The notes under the pieces were generated by a model. That model had not been told where the DNA came from and did not search any database. It saw only the letters and a list, made by a program, of their open reading frames with translations. From JAOABP01 sp964590395 (GTDB taxonomy: Bacteria > Hydrothermota > Tepidihabitantia > Tepidihabitantales > Tepidihabitantaceae): 64,000 bases of DNA. Each line of letters starts with the position of its first letter. The stretch's first letter is position 1. The stretch is taken from NCBI GenBank assembly GCA_964590395.1, contig CAZPVT010000017.1, positions 1 to 64,000 on the forward strand, written 5' to 3'. Position numbers and translations under genes: made by a program. Below are positions 35,579-44,445 of the stretch, one piece after another.

Positions 35579-36442
35579 ATGTTGAGAAAATACCGTTTCC
35601 AAATCACCAATAATATCCTCAGTAATGCGGTAATACTGACATTCTTCATTTCAGCGGGGGGCAGCGGTAACCTGCTGATGAATGGAGACTTTGCCCATTG
35701 GGAAAGTTCCACCCAACCGACTGCCTGGATCGTCGAAGACACCACTAAGGCTAAAATCGCCCAGAATAACGATATAGTTCGTTCCTCACCCTACTCTTGT
35801 AAAATCACTCGTATGGTTACAGGTACAGGAAACAATTATGGCCTCCGCCAGTTTGTGAACGTAACGCCAGGAATGGTCTACACCTTTAGTGCGTGGTTTT
35901 ATGATGACGACATCAATGCCCGTGGTGGTTTACTGATCACCTGGTGTCGCAACGATTCGACGGCGATCAGAAGTACCACCGTAACTTATACAGATTCCTC
36001 TATACATACCTGGCAGAAACTGGTCCGGACCGACACCGCTCCAGACAGTGCTGTTTATGCCAAATGTCTTTTACGCATCTACGGCTTCAGCGGTGGTCCC
36101 TCCGGTGGAATAGTGTTTGTTGACGATGCGGAGATGACCCAGGGCACTGGTAGTATCAATGAGACCGACGAAGCAATTAGTAACAACCGACTGACGGTCG
36201 TTAACCTCGCACACACCAACATAGCAATTCGGTTGACCGTTTCCTCACTAAGTAATGTCAATCTGGCAATTTTTGACATCAAAGGTTCAAAATGCGTTCA
36301 GTTACACTCGGGCAACATTAATGCCGGCACCCATGCCTTTTACCTTGATGATCACAAGTATCTAACCAGGGGTGTATATTTTGTTGTTGCCCAACTGTCA
36401 GATTCAAAACGACTGGTTAGTAAATTAGTAATCAGTCATTGA
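35579..36442 (+). CDS. secreted protein with carbohydrate-binding-like domain and type IX sorting tail
   Basis: 287 residues from ATG 35579 in the junction TAAAATG after rplU; a longer frame running back into rplU is discarded. Signal sequence (about 12-27), then a jelly-roll resembling CBM4/9 modules: GNLLMNGDFAHWESS, PYSCKITRM, FVNVTPGMVYTFSAWF, VFVDDAEM. The last about 70 residues are a Por-type tail: VNLAIFDIKGSKCVQLHSG, then GTHAFYLDD, then GVYFVVAQL and KLVISH. Predicted to be exported and attached to the cell surface through T9SS-like machinery. No catalytic domain, so probably adhesive or sugar binding. Confidence 0.8.
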   Translation: MLRKYRFQITNNILSNAVILTFFISAGGSGNLLMNGDFAHWESSTQPTAWIVEDTTKAKIAQNNDIVRSSPYSCKITRMVTGTGNNYGLRQFVNVTPGMVYTFSAWFYDDDINARGGLLITWCRNDSTAIRSTTVTYTDSSIHTWQKLVRTDTAPDSAVYAKCLLRIYGFSGGPSGGIVFVDDAEMTQGTGSINETDEAISNNRLTVVNLAHTNIAIRLTVSSLSNVNLAIFDIKGSKCVQLHSGNINAGTHAFYLDDHKYLTRGVYFVVAQLSDSKRLVSKLVISH

Positions 36443-36487
36443 ATTATGGGCTTAAGAAAAAATAAAAATTAAAAAGGGAGGAAAGTT

Positions 36488-36868
36488 ATGAATATGAAAC
36501 AGACCAAACAACATCAGACCAGCTCCCAGAACCTCACCGCCATTCATAAAATTGAAAAACTGGGCAAAAAGGTTGCTGGAATGACTCAGGCAGAATTAGC
36601 CCGGGCGGTAGGAGTATCAAGGGAACGGATCCGGCAATTAGTACCCAGAATGAAGATTAAACCCGGAAAGCGTGTGGTTGCCTGGCATCGCACTATTTCC
36701 CAATCCCGAAGGGAATCAATGCTAAAAATGCACGAAAATGGCGTCCCTTTGAGTACTATCGCCAAAAAATACGGAGTCAGTGAATATCATGTCCGGGAAG
36801 CAATCAGGCTAACTCGGATTGAACTGAATATTCCGCGCGGTCGCGGCAGACCGCGTAAGAAAATATAA
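36488..36868 (+). CDS. small double helix-turn-helix protein with AT-hook-like tail
   Basis: 126 residues with GGGAGGA before ATG 36488. First HTH: MTQAELARAVGVSRERIRQL (residues 32-51), closely reminiscent of the -35-binding helix of sigma-70 region 4 (the R-E-R-I-R-Q-x pattern). Second HTH: LSTIAKKYGVSEYHVREAIR (about 87-106). The last residues, GRGRPRKK, resemble an AT hook. No sigma region 2 is present, so it is not a sigma factor. Likely a DNA-binding regulator; targets unknown. It stands alone between a secreted protein and tRNA-Val. Confidence 0.75.
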   Translation: MNMKQTKQHQTSSQNLTAIHKIEKLGKKVAGMTQAELARAVGVSRERIRQLVPRMKIKPGKRVVAWHRTISQSRRESMLKMHENGVPLSTIAKKYGVSEYHVREAIRLTRIELNIPRGRGRPRKKI

Positions 36869-36873
36869 TATTA

Positions 36874-36947
36874 TGGGCGATACACGACTTGAACGTGTGA
36901 CCTCTGGTATGTGAGACCAGCGCTCTAACCAACTGAGCTAATCGCCC
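36874..36947 (-). tRNA. tRNA-Val (anticodon CAC)
   Basis: 74 bases on the minus strand. Acceptor GGGCGAT/ATCGCCC pairs fully, anticodon stem CTGGT/ACCAG with loop CTCACAT (anticodon CAC), T arm with TTCAAGT. Discriminator A; CCA not encoded. Confidence 0.97.
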
Positions 36948-36954
36948 TTGATTT

Positions 36955-36982
36955 ATTATAAGAAAGCAATTACCAAAGTCAA
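36955..36982 (-). promoter_or_regulatory. promoter of tRNA-Val
   Basis: TTGACT (36982-36977), 16 bases, TATAAT (36960-36955) on the minus strand, seven bases before the mature 5' end, so the transcript may need almost no 5' trimming. Confidence 0.85.
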
Positions 36983-37032
36983 ATTTTAATTACCCCCCTA
37001 CATTAACAACAGACAATTTACTCAAAATCTGA

Positions 37033-38943
37033 TTAATTGTCTCCCCCCCCTCGATGGTCTTCAATCTGTTGACACAAACGGAGCGCCTGCTCAAGTGTTA
37101 AGCGCGCCTCTACCAGTTGATTCTCTTTTGCCAGCAAAACTCCTAATTTTTGCAAACACAATGCCTGTCCACTTAAATCATTAATCATCCGATAACAACT
37201 TAGCGCCTGATTGTAATTCATGATGGCATCTTCCGCATCATACTGCTCCACCGCATTGCCTAACGCTGATAGAAATCTTGCTTCCAGACCGATATCCCCT
37301 ACCTCTTGGGCTATTTTTAAACCTAACTGCAGCTTATCCTTTGCCGCCTCTAGCCTCCCTGCAGAAATCAATACCGTTCCAATATGTAGTAAGTCCACAG
37401 CCACCGCCATTTGCATATTCATCTCTTGGTGCTTTGTTAGTGCTTGATTCAATAAATCAAGGGCGTTTTCCCAATCGTTCTTTTGAGCCAATATCAATCC
37501 CGCTTCTACCCAACCATCTGCTTCCAGAACATCATCTATGACATACTTTGCTACCGACTTAAACCGTTCCAATCTCTGCTGTGCCTGTCTACTATCACCT
37601 GTAATGCGCGTTGCCCGGGCAAGCTCCAGTAACACCTTTGCCTCGTGACGGCGATCATTTTGCGCTTGACTTAGCTCAAACGCCTGAGTTAGCGCCGCGA
37701 TTGCCTCAGTGGTCTTACCTAATGATAAAAACAACCGACTGTGAACAATCAGCGTCCCTGCTAGTTCCTCCGGATCGTTTATCTGACGAGATAAAGTTAC
37801 CGCCTCTTCAACAAGCAACTTTGCTCTTTCATAATTGTAATGAAGCATGCAGTTAACCGCCAGTCCTGTCAGGTTTCTAATGATTAACCGGTTATCCTTT
37901 ATCCTTCTGGCGGCAAAAAGCCCCTGTTCAAAAAACTCCCGCGCAATGTCAGTCTTCCCGTTATTTTCGTGGGCAAGCGCCAGTTCGCATAGCGCCTGTG
38001 CCTGACCCCGGATAAAATTTATATCTCGATAGATGTGAAGTGACCGATCTAAAGCATCAATCGCGCGTCGATATTCTCTTTGTAACCGATGAACTGTACC
38101 TATCCCCAACAAATTTTCTGCTTCTCCTAAGTGATTACGGCTCTTCCTGGCAAGATGTAGACCATCTTCATAGGATGCCCGCGCCTTATCAAAATCCCGT
38201 TGAACAAGAAAAAGGTCGCCCATCACCCGGTATTGAACACTTGCCGCCCCGTGGTTACCAATATTTTCAAACAGTCTAAGTGCCTGCCGGCGTGAACCAA
38301 TCGCCTCATTAAATAATCTCTCCGCTTCCTGAACTACTGCCAGTCTAACCCAAGCCTCCGCCATCAGTTCAACATCCCCTATCCGTTTACATTTAGCAAT
38401 AGTTTCCCTCAGCAATCTCTTCGCTCCTTTATATTCTTTTCTCGTTGATAGCAAGCTGGCAAGCATGTAATTGACAGCCGCCTGCGCTGCTCGATTATGG
38501 CTTTTCCGGGCAATGCTCCTTGCCTGTAGCAACTCCTGTTCCGCCTCCTGCTCACGCCGACTGAGGATCATACACCCACCACAGAGAAAATACAGCCCCG
38601 CTAACGCCTCACCCTTTGCCTTCGCCTTTGCCTCATTCCACCGCAAACAGGCTTTATCCCACATTCCCTGTTCCGCAAATCTCACCCCAGCATCAAACAA
38701 CCGAACAACCTCTGGTTCATTACTGACTGGCAAACTGTCTATGTAAACCACACCCAACCGCTTTTTAAAAACATTTAATCGGGTATAACTACGGCTGAAT
38801 GCCATTTGTTCGAGACGAAAGACCTCAGCCTCTAAGTTGCGTATTCGTCCCAGCACTTTTATCTTCCAGAACAAAAAAAACAATATCGTACTGATAGACA
38901 AAGTTACCAGCGCCAAAATCAAAACCAGTAAAAAGTTAATCAT
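37033..38943 (-). CDS. membrane-anchored TPR-repeat protein
   Basis: 636 residues. One N-terminal membrane helix (about 3-27) is followed by a coiled segment (RNLEAEVFRLEQMAF) and about a dozen tetratricopeptide repeats from residue 85 onward, for example AASVQYRVMGDLFLVQRDFDKARASYEDGL split over adjacent repeats. The repeat style is that of LGN/Rapsyn and SARP-regulator TPR arrays, binding scaffolds rather than enzymes. No catalytic or signalling domain is fused. ATG 38943 lies eight bases after a TAATAT box and lacks a Shine-Dalgarno sequence. Confidence 0.82.
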   Translation of the reverse strand: MINFLLVLILALVTLSISTILFFLFWKIKVLGRIRNLEAEVFRLEQMAFSRSYTRLNVFKKRLGVVYIDSLPVSNEPEVVRLFDAGVRFAEQGMWDKACLRWNEAKAKAKGEALAGLYFLCGGCMILSRREQEAEQELLQARSIARKSHNRAAQAAVNYMLASLLSTRKEYKGAKRLLRETIAKCKRIGDVELMAEAWVRLAVVQEAERLFNEAIGSRRQALRLFENIGNHGAASVQYRVMGDLFLVQRDFDKARASYEDGLHLARKSRNHLGEAENLLGIGTVHRLQREYRRAIDALDRSLHIYRDINFIRGQAQALCELALAHENNGKTDIAREFFEQGLFAARRIKDNRLIIRNLTGLAVNCMLHYNYERAKLLVEEAVTLSRQINDPEELAGTLIVHSRLFLSLGKTTEAIAALTQAFELSQAQNDRRHEAKVLLELARATRITGDSRQAQQRLERFKSVAKYVIDDVLEADGWVEAGLILAQKNDWENALDLLNQALTKHQEMNMQMAVAVDLLHIGTVLISAGRLEAAKDKLQLGLKIAQEVGDIGLEARFLSALGNAVEQYDAEDAIMNYNQALSCYRMINDLSGQALCLQKLGVLLAKENQLVEARLTLEQALRLCQQIEDHRGGGDN

Positions 38944-38951
38944 CTATTCAA

Positions 38952-38980
38952 ATATTAATCAATTTTATAACCGCTGGCAA
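38952..38980 (-). promoter_or_regulatory. possible leaderless promoter of the TPR protein
   Basis: TTGCCA (38980-38975), 17 bases, TAATAT (38957-38952) on the minus strand, eight bases before ATG 38943. Confidence 0.45.
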
Positions 38981-39134
38981 CTTATTCACGGACAGTTCCT
39001 TATCATCATAGTGAGTTTGCAAGTATTGATGTTAAAGTTCTTCTATCTGACAACCGATGATAGACTGAGATGAGGCCTTTCTATTTATATCTTATTAAAG
39101 GCAATACAACAGAATATTTTTATCAATACTGAAA

Positions 39135-39240
39135 TCTACCCCATGGACAGTATCGGAGATAGTGGTGAGTAACGTTTGGATTGTAGCAAGACAATAAGTA
39201 GTGGTCAGGATGGGTTTAGCGTCTGACTAGGGTATATGCA
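39135..39240. repeat. copy C, short inverted relative of the G-poor repeat
   Basis: Lies in the gene-free stretch 38981-39297. In inverted orientation to copies A and B: the + strand here matches their minus strand. TGGACAGTAT followed by AGTGGTGAGTAACGTTT (39144-39177) differs from copy A at about 7 of 34 positions, all transitions, and GGGTTTAGCG recurs at 39212-39221. Only about the first third of the element is recognisable, so it may be a truncated or older copy. Confidence 0.65.
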
Positions 39241-39297
39241 CCCAACAGTATCTGAAATATCTCGTACTAACAGGATGTAATTCTCCTTTTTAAAAAC

Positions 39298-39325
39298 TTG
39301 ACCAAAATGTTTATTCTATTATGCT
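39298..39325 (+). promoter_or_regulatory. promoter of the large secreted protein, predicted leaderless
   Basis: TTGACC (39298-39303), 16 bases, TATGCT (39320-39325), seven bases before ATG 39333. An upstream in-frame ATG (39321) falls inside the -10 box and so cannot be used from this promoter. Confidence 0.65.
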
Positions 39326-39332
39326 GATAGCA

Positions 39333-41900
39333 ATGAAACATAAAATTCTATCGGTCGTTTTGCTGGTGATATCGATAACCTTAGCAACCCGCGTCTGGAC
39401 CCCAGAGGAAATCCGAGAATGGGAAACAAAGTATTGTCCCTACTGGCTTGTCCAGCCAGAAAGTTTGCTCCCTGGACCAAGGAAGTTTAACTACCTACAA
39501 CGGATTAAATGGATCTGCGACTTCGTTGCTCGATATCAAGTCGCTGATTCTACCTCTTCTCATTTTGGCGGTATCATTGAAGCAGAACATCTACCAAATA
39601 TAATCGAAACTGACAACACTCAGGAGGCGATTTGGGTCTGGACACGCTGGTACCAGTTAACCGGCAGAGATGACTACCGGGAAAACATCCGGCGCGCTTG
39701 GATTTATGTCTTGCGTAATCCAGCATATCAAGAACACGCCGGTAACCCAGCATACACCTGGTATGCAATCTGGAACTGCGGACTCGGCTTATGGGTTGAG
39801 GCGCTTTATCGACAGATTTATCAGGACTCAACATTCCGCGCGTATGCTGACTCCTGCCGTAACTTCTATCTCAGCAATCCGCTCAGCTCAACGGTTTACC
39901 TCAACAATTTGGTAACCGCTCAAGCATCGGGAATGGCTTACAACTACGCCCGGGAAAGAAACGACCAAGAGTTACTTGATACCGCCCTCGTCAGGGGAAT
40001 CAGGGTTAAAAACTGGATTGAATCTAACGCGCGCTACTGGCTCGGTTATCAAGACTGGGCGATGTGTGGTGGCACCGCTTTCTGGGGTGTCTCTCAAACA
40101 TTCTGCCAATATGACACCATCGCTGGTAAAAACTGGATTCAGACCTATGCCGAATCCCTACCCGGATTTTACCCCTCAGGAAGCTGGAATTGCTCCCACA
40201 ATATCTGGCTTGCTTACGCCTTTCGCGCTGCCGCTGACATTATCAACAATCAACACTACCGACGACTGCATCAGCATCTTACTGATACGCTGCTGATGAA
40301 AGACCTTGACCTTGACGGCGGTATCCCTGCAACCTGGACTGACCCTCCAACCCAGGATCAAACCTGGATTTCAACCTATTTGGATTTTATGGGAATGGAT
40401 CTATTGGCAACTCCAGTTTATGACCATGACATTTCAATATTGAATTTTATCCAACCCAGTGCTGACACATTCTACCTTATCGACGACACACTAAACTTTA
40501 CTATCCCGGTGGCTAATGCCGGAAGACATTCAGCAGGACAGACAACCATCACACTATTTATTTTCTCTGAACCATACGACTCAATCCGTATCGACTCAAT
40601 CCCATTTATCAACGTAGATACAGTAACCTTAACCCCGCTTCCTCTCAGAACTCCAGGAGAACTTGCCGTCACTGCTGTTGTATCAGCCGATGACAATCCG
40701 TTAAATGATACTACAAAAATGAATCTTAAAATCTATCGGCACTGTCTGGTTGCCGGTGTCGTTCTGGATGCAACTCATAACACGCCGGTTTCAGCGAAGA
40801 TCAAAGCCTATCTCTATAACCGAACCACAATGTGGGACTCTACAATTACCGACTCTTTCGGCAGATTCCATCTTAACCTCATTGACTCACTTTTTACACT
40901 CGTTATCGAACCACAGGTGCCATATTTTCGTCGTACTTTCCATGTTTATTTCTCCCGTGACACCAGCATCACTCTCTTTGCCACACCAGCACAGGTCATA
41001 ATCGTTAACAACGACACATCAGAAAATTACACCAGATTTTACACCTCAACTCTGGATACCTTAAACATCAAATGGTGTCTATGGACCAGGCGCGCTTCCG
41101 GAATTTTACCCTATCATTTACTCAACCGCCTCGAACGCAAGACGATCATCTGGTATTCGGGTAACGCTACGACCCAAACCGTCCACCTTTCAGATCAGGA
41201 TAGCCTAACCAGATTTATCACCGAGGGTGGAAATCTCCTAATAACCGGGCAGAATATCGCTGAAGAATTGTCAGGAACTTCCTTTTTGGAAAATACCATC
41301 GGCTGCCGTTTTGATTCATCTGGCTGGCAGGGATTCTTCGCCTTTGGACAACGGGACGACCCATTGGGGCGACTTATAATCGGTACCGCTACCGCTGGGG
41401 GTAATGGTGCTAATAATCAGACATCAAGAGATATGCTTAGCCCCAGTAGTAATTCCACGCTATTTATTGTTTACGATACCAACGTCCATGTCGGCGCCGG
41501 GGTTAAAAGACAAACCGCTAATGGCGGAAGAATTATCTTTTTGGGATTTGGCTTTGAAGCAGTTAACCGCCCAGCATCACGGCCCCAATATTTAAGCCGA
41601 GTGCAATTAATGGAATTACTGCTAAATTGGCTTTTTACCGGCACTGGTTTTGTCGAACTCCCGCAAAATGGCAAGTTATCACTGGGGTTGGATATAAAGC
41701 CGGCAATATTTACCCATCATCTTTTGATTACTGCCCCATATTCCATCCCGCTCAAAATATTTGACATCACCGGCAGAACAGTTGCCCAGTTTACCGTACC
41801 GTCTGGCACAACCCTCTGGCAATCTTTCTCTTTACCCGCCGGGGTCTACTTTGCACGGATTAACGACCAATGGTGCAAAACACTGGTTAAAATCCGTTAA
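39333..41900 (+). CDS. large secreted protein with alpha-helical barrel-like domain and type IX sorting tail
   Basis: 855 residues. Signal peptide (1-18). Residues about 25-365 are Trp/Tyr-rich helices (QEAIWVWTRWYQLTGRDDY, YTWYAIWNCGLGLWVEALYR, GYQDWAMCGGTAFWGVSQTF), resembling the (alpha/alpha)6 barrels of some glycoside hydrolases or lyases, though no catalytic pair can be named. An Ig/CARDB-like domain follows (about 375-475, FTIPVANAGRHSAGQTTI), then a carboxypeptidase-regulatory-like domain (about 478-555, VAGVVLDATHNTPVSAKI), a region with GGNLLITGQNIAEEL, and a Por-type tail (LLITAPYSIPLKIFDITGR, then GVYFARI). Probably exported to act on surface or environmental polymer. Start chosen from the promoter. 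Confidence 0.72.
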   Translation: MKHKILSVVLLVISITLATRVWTPEEIREWETKYCPYWLVQPESLLPGPRKFNYLQRIKWICDFVARYQVADSTSSHFGGIIEAEHLPNIIETDNTQEAIWVWTRWYQLTGRDDYRENIRRAWIYVLRNPAYQEHAGNPAYTWYAIWNCGLGLWVEALYRQIYQDSTFRAYADSCRNFYLSNPLSSTVYLNNLVTAQASGMAYNYARERNDQELLDTALVRGIRVKNWIESNARYWLGYQDWAMCGGTAFWGVSQTFCQYDTIAGKNWIQTYAESLPGFYPSGSWNCSHNIWLAYAFRAAADIINNQHYRRLHQHLTDTLLMKDLDLDGGIPATWTDPPTQDQTWISTYLDFMGMDLLATPVYDHDISILNFIQPSADTFYLIDDTLNFTIPVANAGRHSAGQTTITLFIFSEPYDSIRIDSIPFINVDTVTLTPLPLRTPGELAVTAVVSADDNPLNDTTKMNLKIYRHCLVAGVVLDATHNTPVSAKIKAYLYNRTTMWDSTITDSFGRFHLNLIDSLFTLVIEPQVPYFRRTFHVYFSRDTSITLFATPAQVIIVNNDTSENYTRFYTSTLDTLNIKWCLWTRRASGILPYHLLNRLERKTIIWYSGNATTQTVHLSDQDSLTRFITEGGNLLITGQNIAEELSGTSFLENTIGCRFDSSGWQGFFAFGQRDDPLGRLIIGTATAGGNGANNQTSRDMLSPSSNSTLFIVYDTNVHVGAGVKRQTANGGRIIFLGFGFEAVNRPASRPQYLSRVQLMELLLNWLFTGTGFVELPQNGKLSLGLDIKPAIFTHHLLITAPYSIPLKIFDITGRTVAQFTVPSGTTLWQSFSLPAGVYFARINDQWCKTLVKIR

Positions 41901-41965
41901 CAGACAAACTGAATCGTAGTCGCCATTACTCTTGTCTAAATAAAAGGAGTGAGTTGATAATAACC

Positions 41966-41994
41966 TTGACTTTAAAATGTCTTTATTCTAAAAT
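41966..41994 (+). promoter_or_regulatory. promoter of clpC-bamA
   Basis: TTGACT (41966-41971), 17 bases, TAAAAT (41989-41994), 12 bases before ATG 42007. Transcription starting six or seven bases after the box would leave a leader of only about five to six bases, cutting into the GGGAG just upstream of the ATG. Confidence 0.7.
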
Positions 41995-42006
41995 ATAAGG
42001 GAGAAG

Positions 42007-44445
42007 ATGCAGGAAAAATTTACTGAAAGAGTACGGAAAGTAATGAACTACGCCCGCCAGGAGGCGGTTAGATTACATCATGATTATATCGGAACCGAAC
42101 ACATTCTCTTAGGCATCGTCAAAGAAGGGGAAGGTGTTGCGGCGGTCGTCCTAACAAACCTGGGCATCAACCTTGCTGACCTTCGTCGTGCGGTAGAAAA
42201 CGCCGTCCCTGCCAGCTTTGAAACACTGGTATTGGGTGAAGTGCCGCTGAATCAGGAGGCAAAATCAGCGCTGAACTACGCAGTTGATGAAGCACGTAAG
42301 ATGAACCATACTTATGTTGGCACTGAACATTTGCTTTTAGGTCTACTCAGGGAAGAGCGTGGCATCGCTTGTCAGGTTCTTCAATCCTTAGGTGTGGACA
42401 TCGAGTTGGTCAGACAGGAGACAATCCGCCTTCTCTCTGGAGACAAAAACCCTGCGAGTTCCAAAAGTAAATCAAAAACACCGGCGCTCGATTATTTCTC
42501 CCGGGACCTAACTCAACTCGCCCGCGAAGAAAAACTTGATCCGATTATCGGTCGAGAAAAGGAAATTGAAAGGATCGTCCAAATCCTTGCCCGGCGCAAG
42601 AAGAATAACCCCGTATTGATTGGCGAAGCCGGCGTAGGCAAAACCGCGATTGTCGAAGGACTGGCACAGCGCATCGTGGCTGGACGAGTACCTAATGTTT
42701 TAAAAAACAAACGGGTCTTGGCTCTGGATATGGCGGCAATTGTTGCCGGAACCAAATACCGGGGCCAGTTTGAGGAACGCTTAAAATCAATCCTCAACGA
42801 AATCCAGCACTCTGGCGACTGTATAATTTTTATCGATGAAATTCATACCATCGTCGGGGCTGGTGCTGCCGAAGGTGCGATCGATGCCTCCAGTATTTTA
42901 AAACCTGCCCTTGCCCGAGGGGAAATTCAGGTCATCGGCGCAACCACACCCGAGGAGTATCGGCGCTATATTGAAAAACACTCGGCATTAGAACGCCGTT
43001 TCCAGAAAATTATGGTTGAACCATCAAACGTTGCTGAAACCGTGCAAATCCTGCAAGGACTGAAAGAAAAATATGAACTCCACCATAATGTTACTTATGA
43101 AGACGGAGCGCTATACGCCGCGGCCTATCTGTCCGACCGTTACATCACCGACCGATTTCTACCCGACAAAGCCATCGATGTGTTCGATGAGGCTGGTTCA
43201 AGGGTAAAACTCATGCGACCGGTGATCAACCCGGAACTTGATGATATTGAACAAAGAATCGAAAAAATAACCCGGGCAAAAGAAGATGCGGTCCGTCGAC
43301 AGGAATTTGAAAAAGCAGCCGAATTGCGGGACGAACAGAAAAAACTGACCGAATACTTAAAACGCAAGCGGAAAGAATGGGAAAAGAAGGGTAGTTTTCC
43401 GGTAGTCACCGAAGAGGATATTGCCTATGTTGTCTCATCTTGGACATCCGTGCCATTGTCAAAATTAGAGGAAAAGGAATCCTCGCGCCTATTGAGAATG
43501 GAAGAGGAACTCAAACAATGGATCGTTGGACAGGACGATGCGATAACAGCAGTCGCTAAAGCAATCAGACGCTCCCGCGCCGGCATTAAAGACCCCCGGC
43601 GTCCGATTGGCTCCTTCATCTTTCTTGGACCTACCGGTGTCGGTAAGACAGAACTTGCCCGCGTGCTGGCTCGTTTTCTCTTTGGCGATGAGGATGCCTT
43701 GGTTCGATTTGATATGTCGGAATATATGGAGAAATTCAATGTCTCCCGGCTGGTTGGCGCGCCGCCTGGTTATGTCGGCTACGAAGAAGGTGGCCAGTTA
43801 ACTGAAAAGGTTCGGCGCAAGCAGTATTCAGTAGTTCTATTTGATGAAATTGAAAAGGCGCATCCGGATGTTTTTAATATCCTACTACAGATCCTCGATG
43901 ATGGCCAGATTACCGACTCTTTAGGTAGGAAGGTAAACTTCAAAAACACTGTAATCATTATGACCTCCAATATCGCATCCACCGAAATTCGGGGGACGTC
44001 GGGTATCGGCTTCACATGCACATCCCCAGAAACAAATTACGAAAACATAAAAAACAAAGTGATGACCGAGGTTAAACGGGTATTCCGCCCAGAATTCCTT
44101 AATCGTGTCGATGAAGTAATTGTTTTCCATCCCCTTGACCGACCCCAGATGGAAGCAATCATTGACATTCAACTACGCGAACTTGATAATCGGCTCAAGG
44201 AAAAGAAAATTAAAATTGAACTTACCCCCGCAGCCAAAGAACTCCTGCTGCAGGAAGGATTTGATCCACAGTTTGGCGCACGCCCGATAAAACGGGCGAT
44301 GCGTCGACTACTTGAAGACCCATTAGCTGAAGAGTTACTCAAAGGAGGATTCTCAGAACCAACCTATATCATCGTCGACCGTGATGGGGACCGTCTGATA
44401 TTCAAAGAAACCCCGAGTGAAGCAGGAGCGCCGGTTCAGGAATGA
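42007..44445 (+). CDS. clpC: ClpC-type AAA+ unfoldase
   Basis: 812 residues: duplicated Clp N domain (about 1-145, with YIGTEHILLGIVKEGEGVA and YVGTEHLLLGLLREERGIA), first AAA module with Walker A GEAGVGKT (about 208), a UVR-containing middle region (RRQEFEKAAELRDEQKKL), second AAA module with GPTGVGKTELA (about 541) and FDMSEYMEKF. It unfolds substrates for ClpP or acts alone as a chaperone; no clpP, ctsR or mcsA/B lies nearby. Its stop overlaps bamA (ATGA), an unusual pairing of a cytosolic unfoldase with outer-membrane assembly. Confidence 0.95.
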   Translation: MQEKFTERVRKVMNYARQEAVRLHHDYIGTEHILLGIVKEGEGVAAVVLTNLGINLADLRRAVENAVPASFETLVLGEVPLNQEAKSALNYAVDEARKMNHTYVGTEHLLLGLLREERGIACQVLQSLGVDIELVRQETIRLLSGDKNPASSKSKSKTPALDYFSRDLTQLAREEKLDPIIGREKEIERIVQILARRKKNNPVLIGEAGVGKTAIVEGLAQRIVAGRVPNVLKNKRVLALDMAAIVAGTKYRGQFEERLKSILNEIQHSGDCIIFIDEIHTIVGAGAAEGAIDASSILKPALARGEIQVIGATTPEEYRRYIEKHSALERRFQKIMVEPSNVAETVQILQGLKEKYELHHNVTYEDGALYAAAYLSDRYITDRFLPDKAIDVFDEAGSRVKLMRPVINPELDDIEQRIEKITRAKEDAVRRQEFEKAAELRDEQKKLTEYLKRKRKEWEKKGSFPVVTEEDIAYVVSSWTSVPLSKLEEKESSRLLRMEEELKQWIVGQDDAITAVAKAIRRSRAGIKDPRRPIGSFIFLGPTGVGKTELARVLARFLFGDEDALVRFDMSEYMEKFNVSRLVGAPPGYVGYEEGGQLTEKVRRKQYSVVLFDEIEKAHPDVFNILLQILDDGQITDSLGRKVNFKNTVIIMTSNIASTEIRGTSGIGFTCTSPETNYENIKNKVMTEVKRVFRPEFLNRVDEVIVFHPLDRPQMEAIIDIQLRELDNRLKEKKIKIELTPAAKELLLQEGFDPQFGARPIKRAMRRLLEDPLAEELLKGGFSEPTYIIVDRDGDRLIFKETPSEAGAPVQE

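Noticed and set aside
38837..39073. 78-codon + strand frame at the start of the minus-strand TPR gene
   Set aside because: Antisense to the TPR gene for most of its length, low-complexity, no ribosome site.
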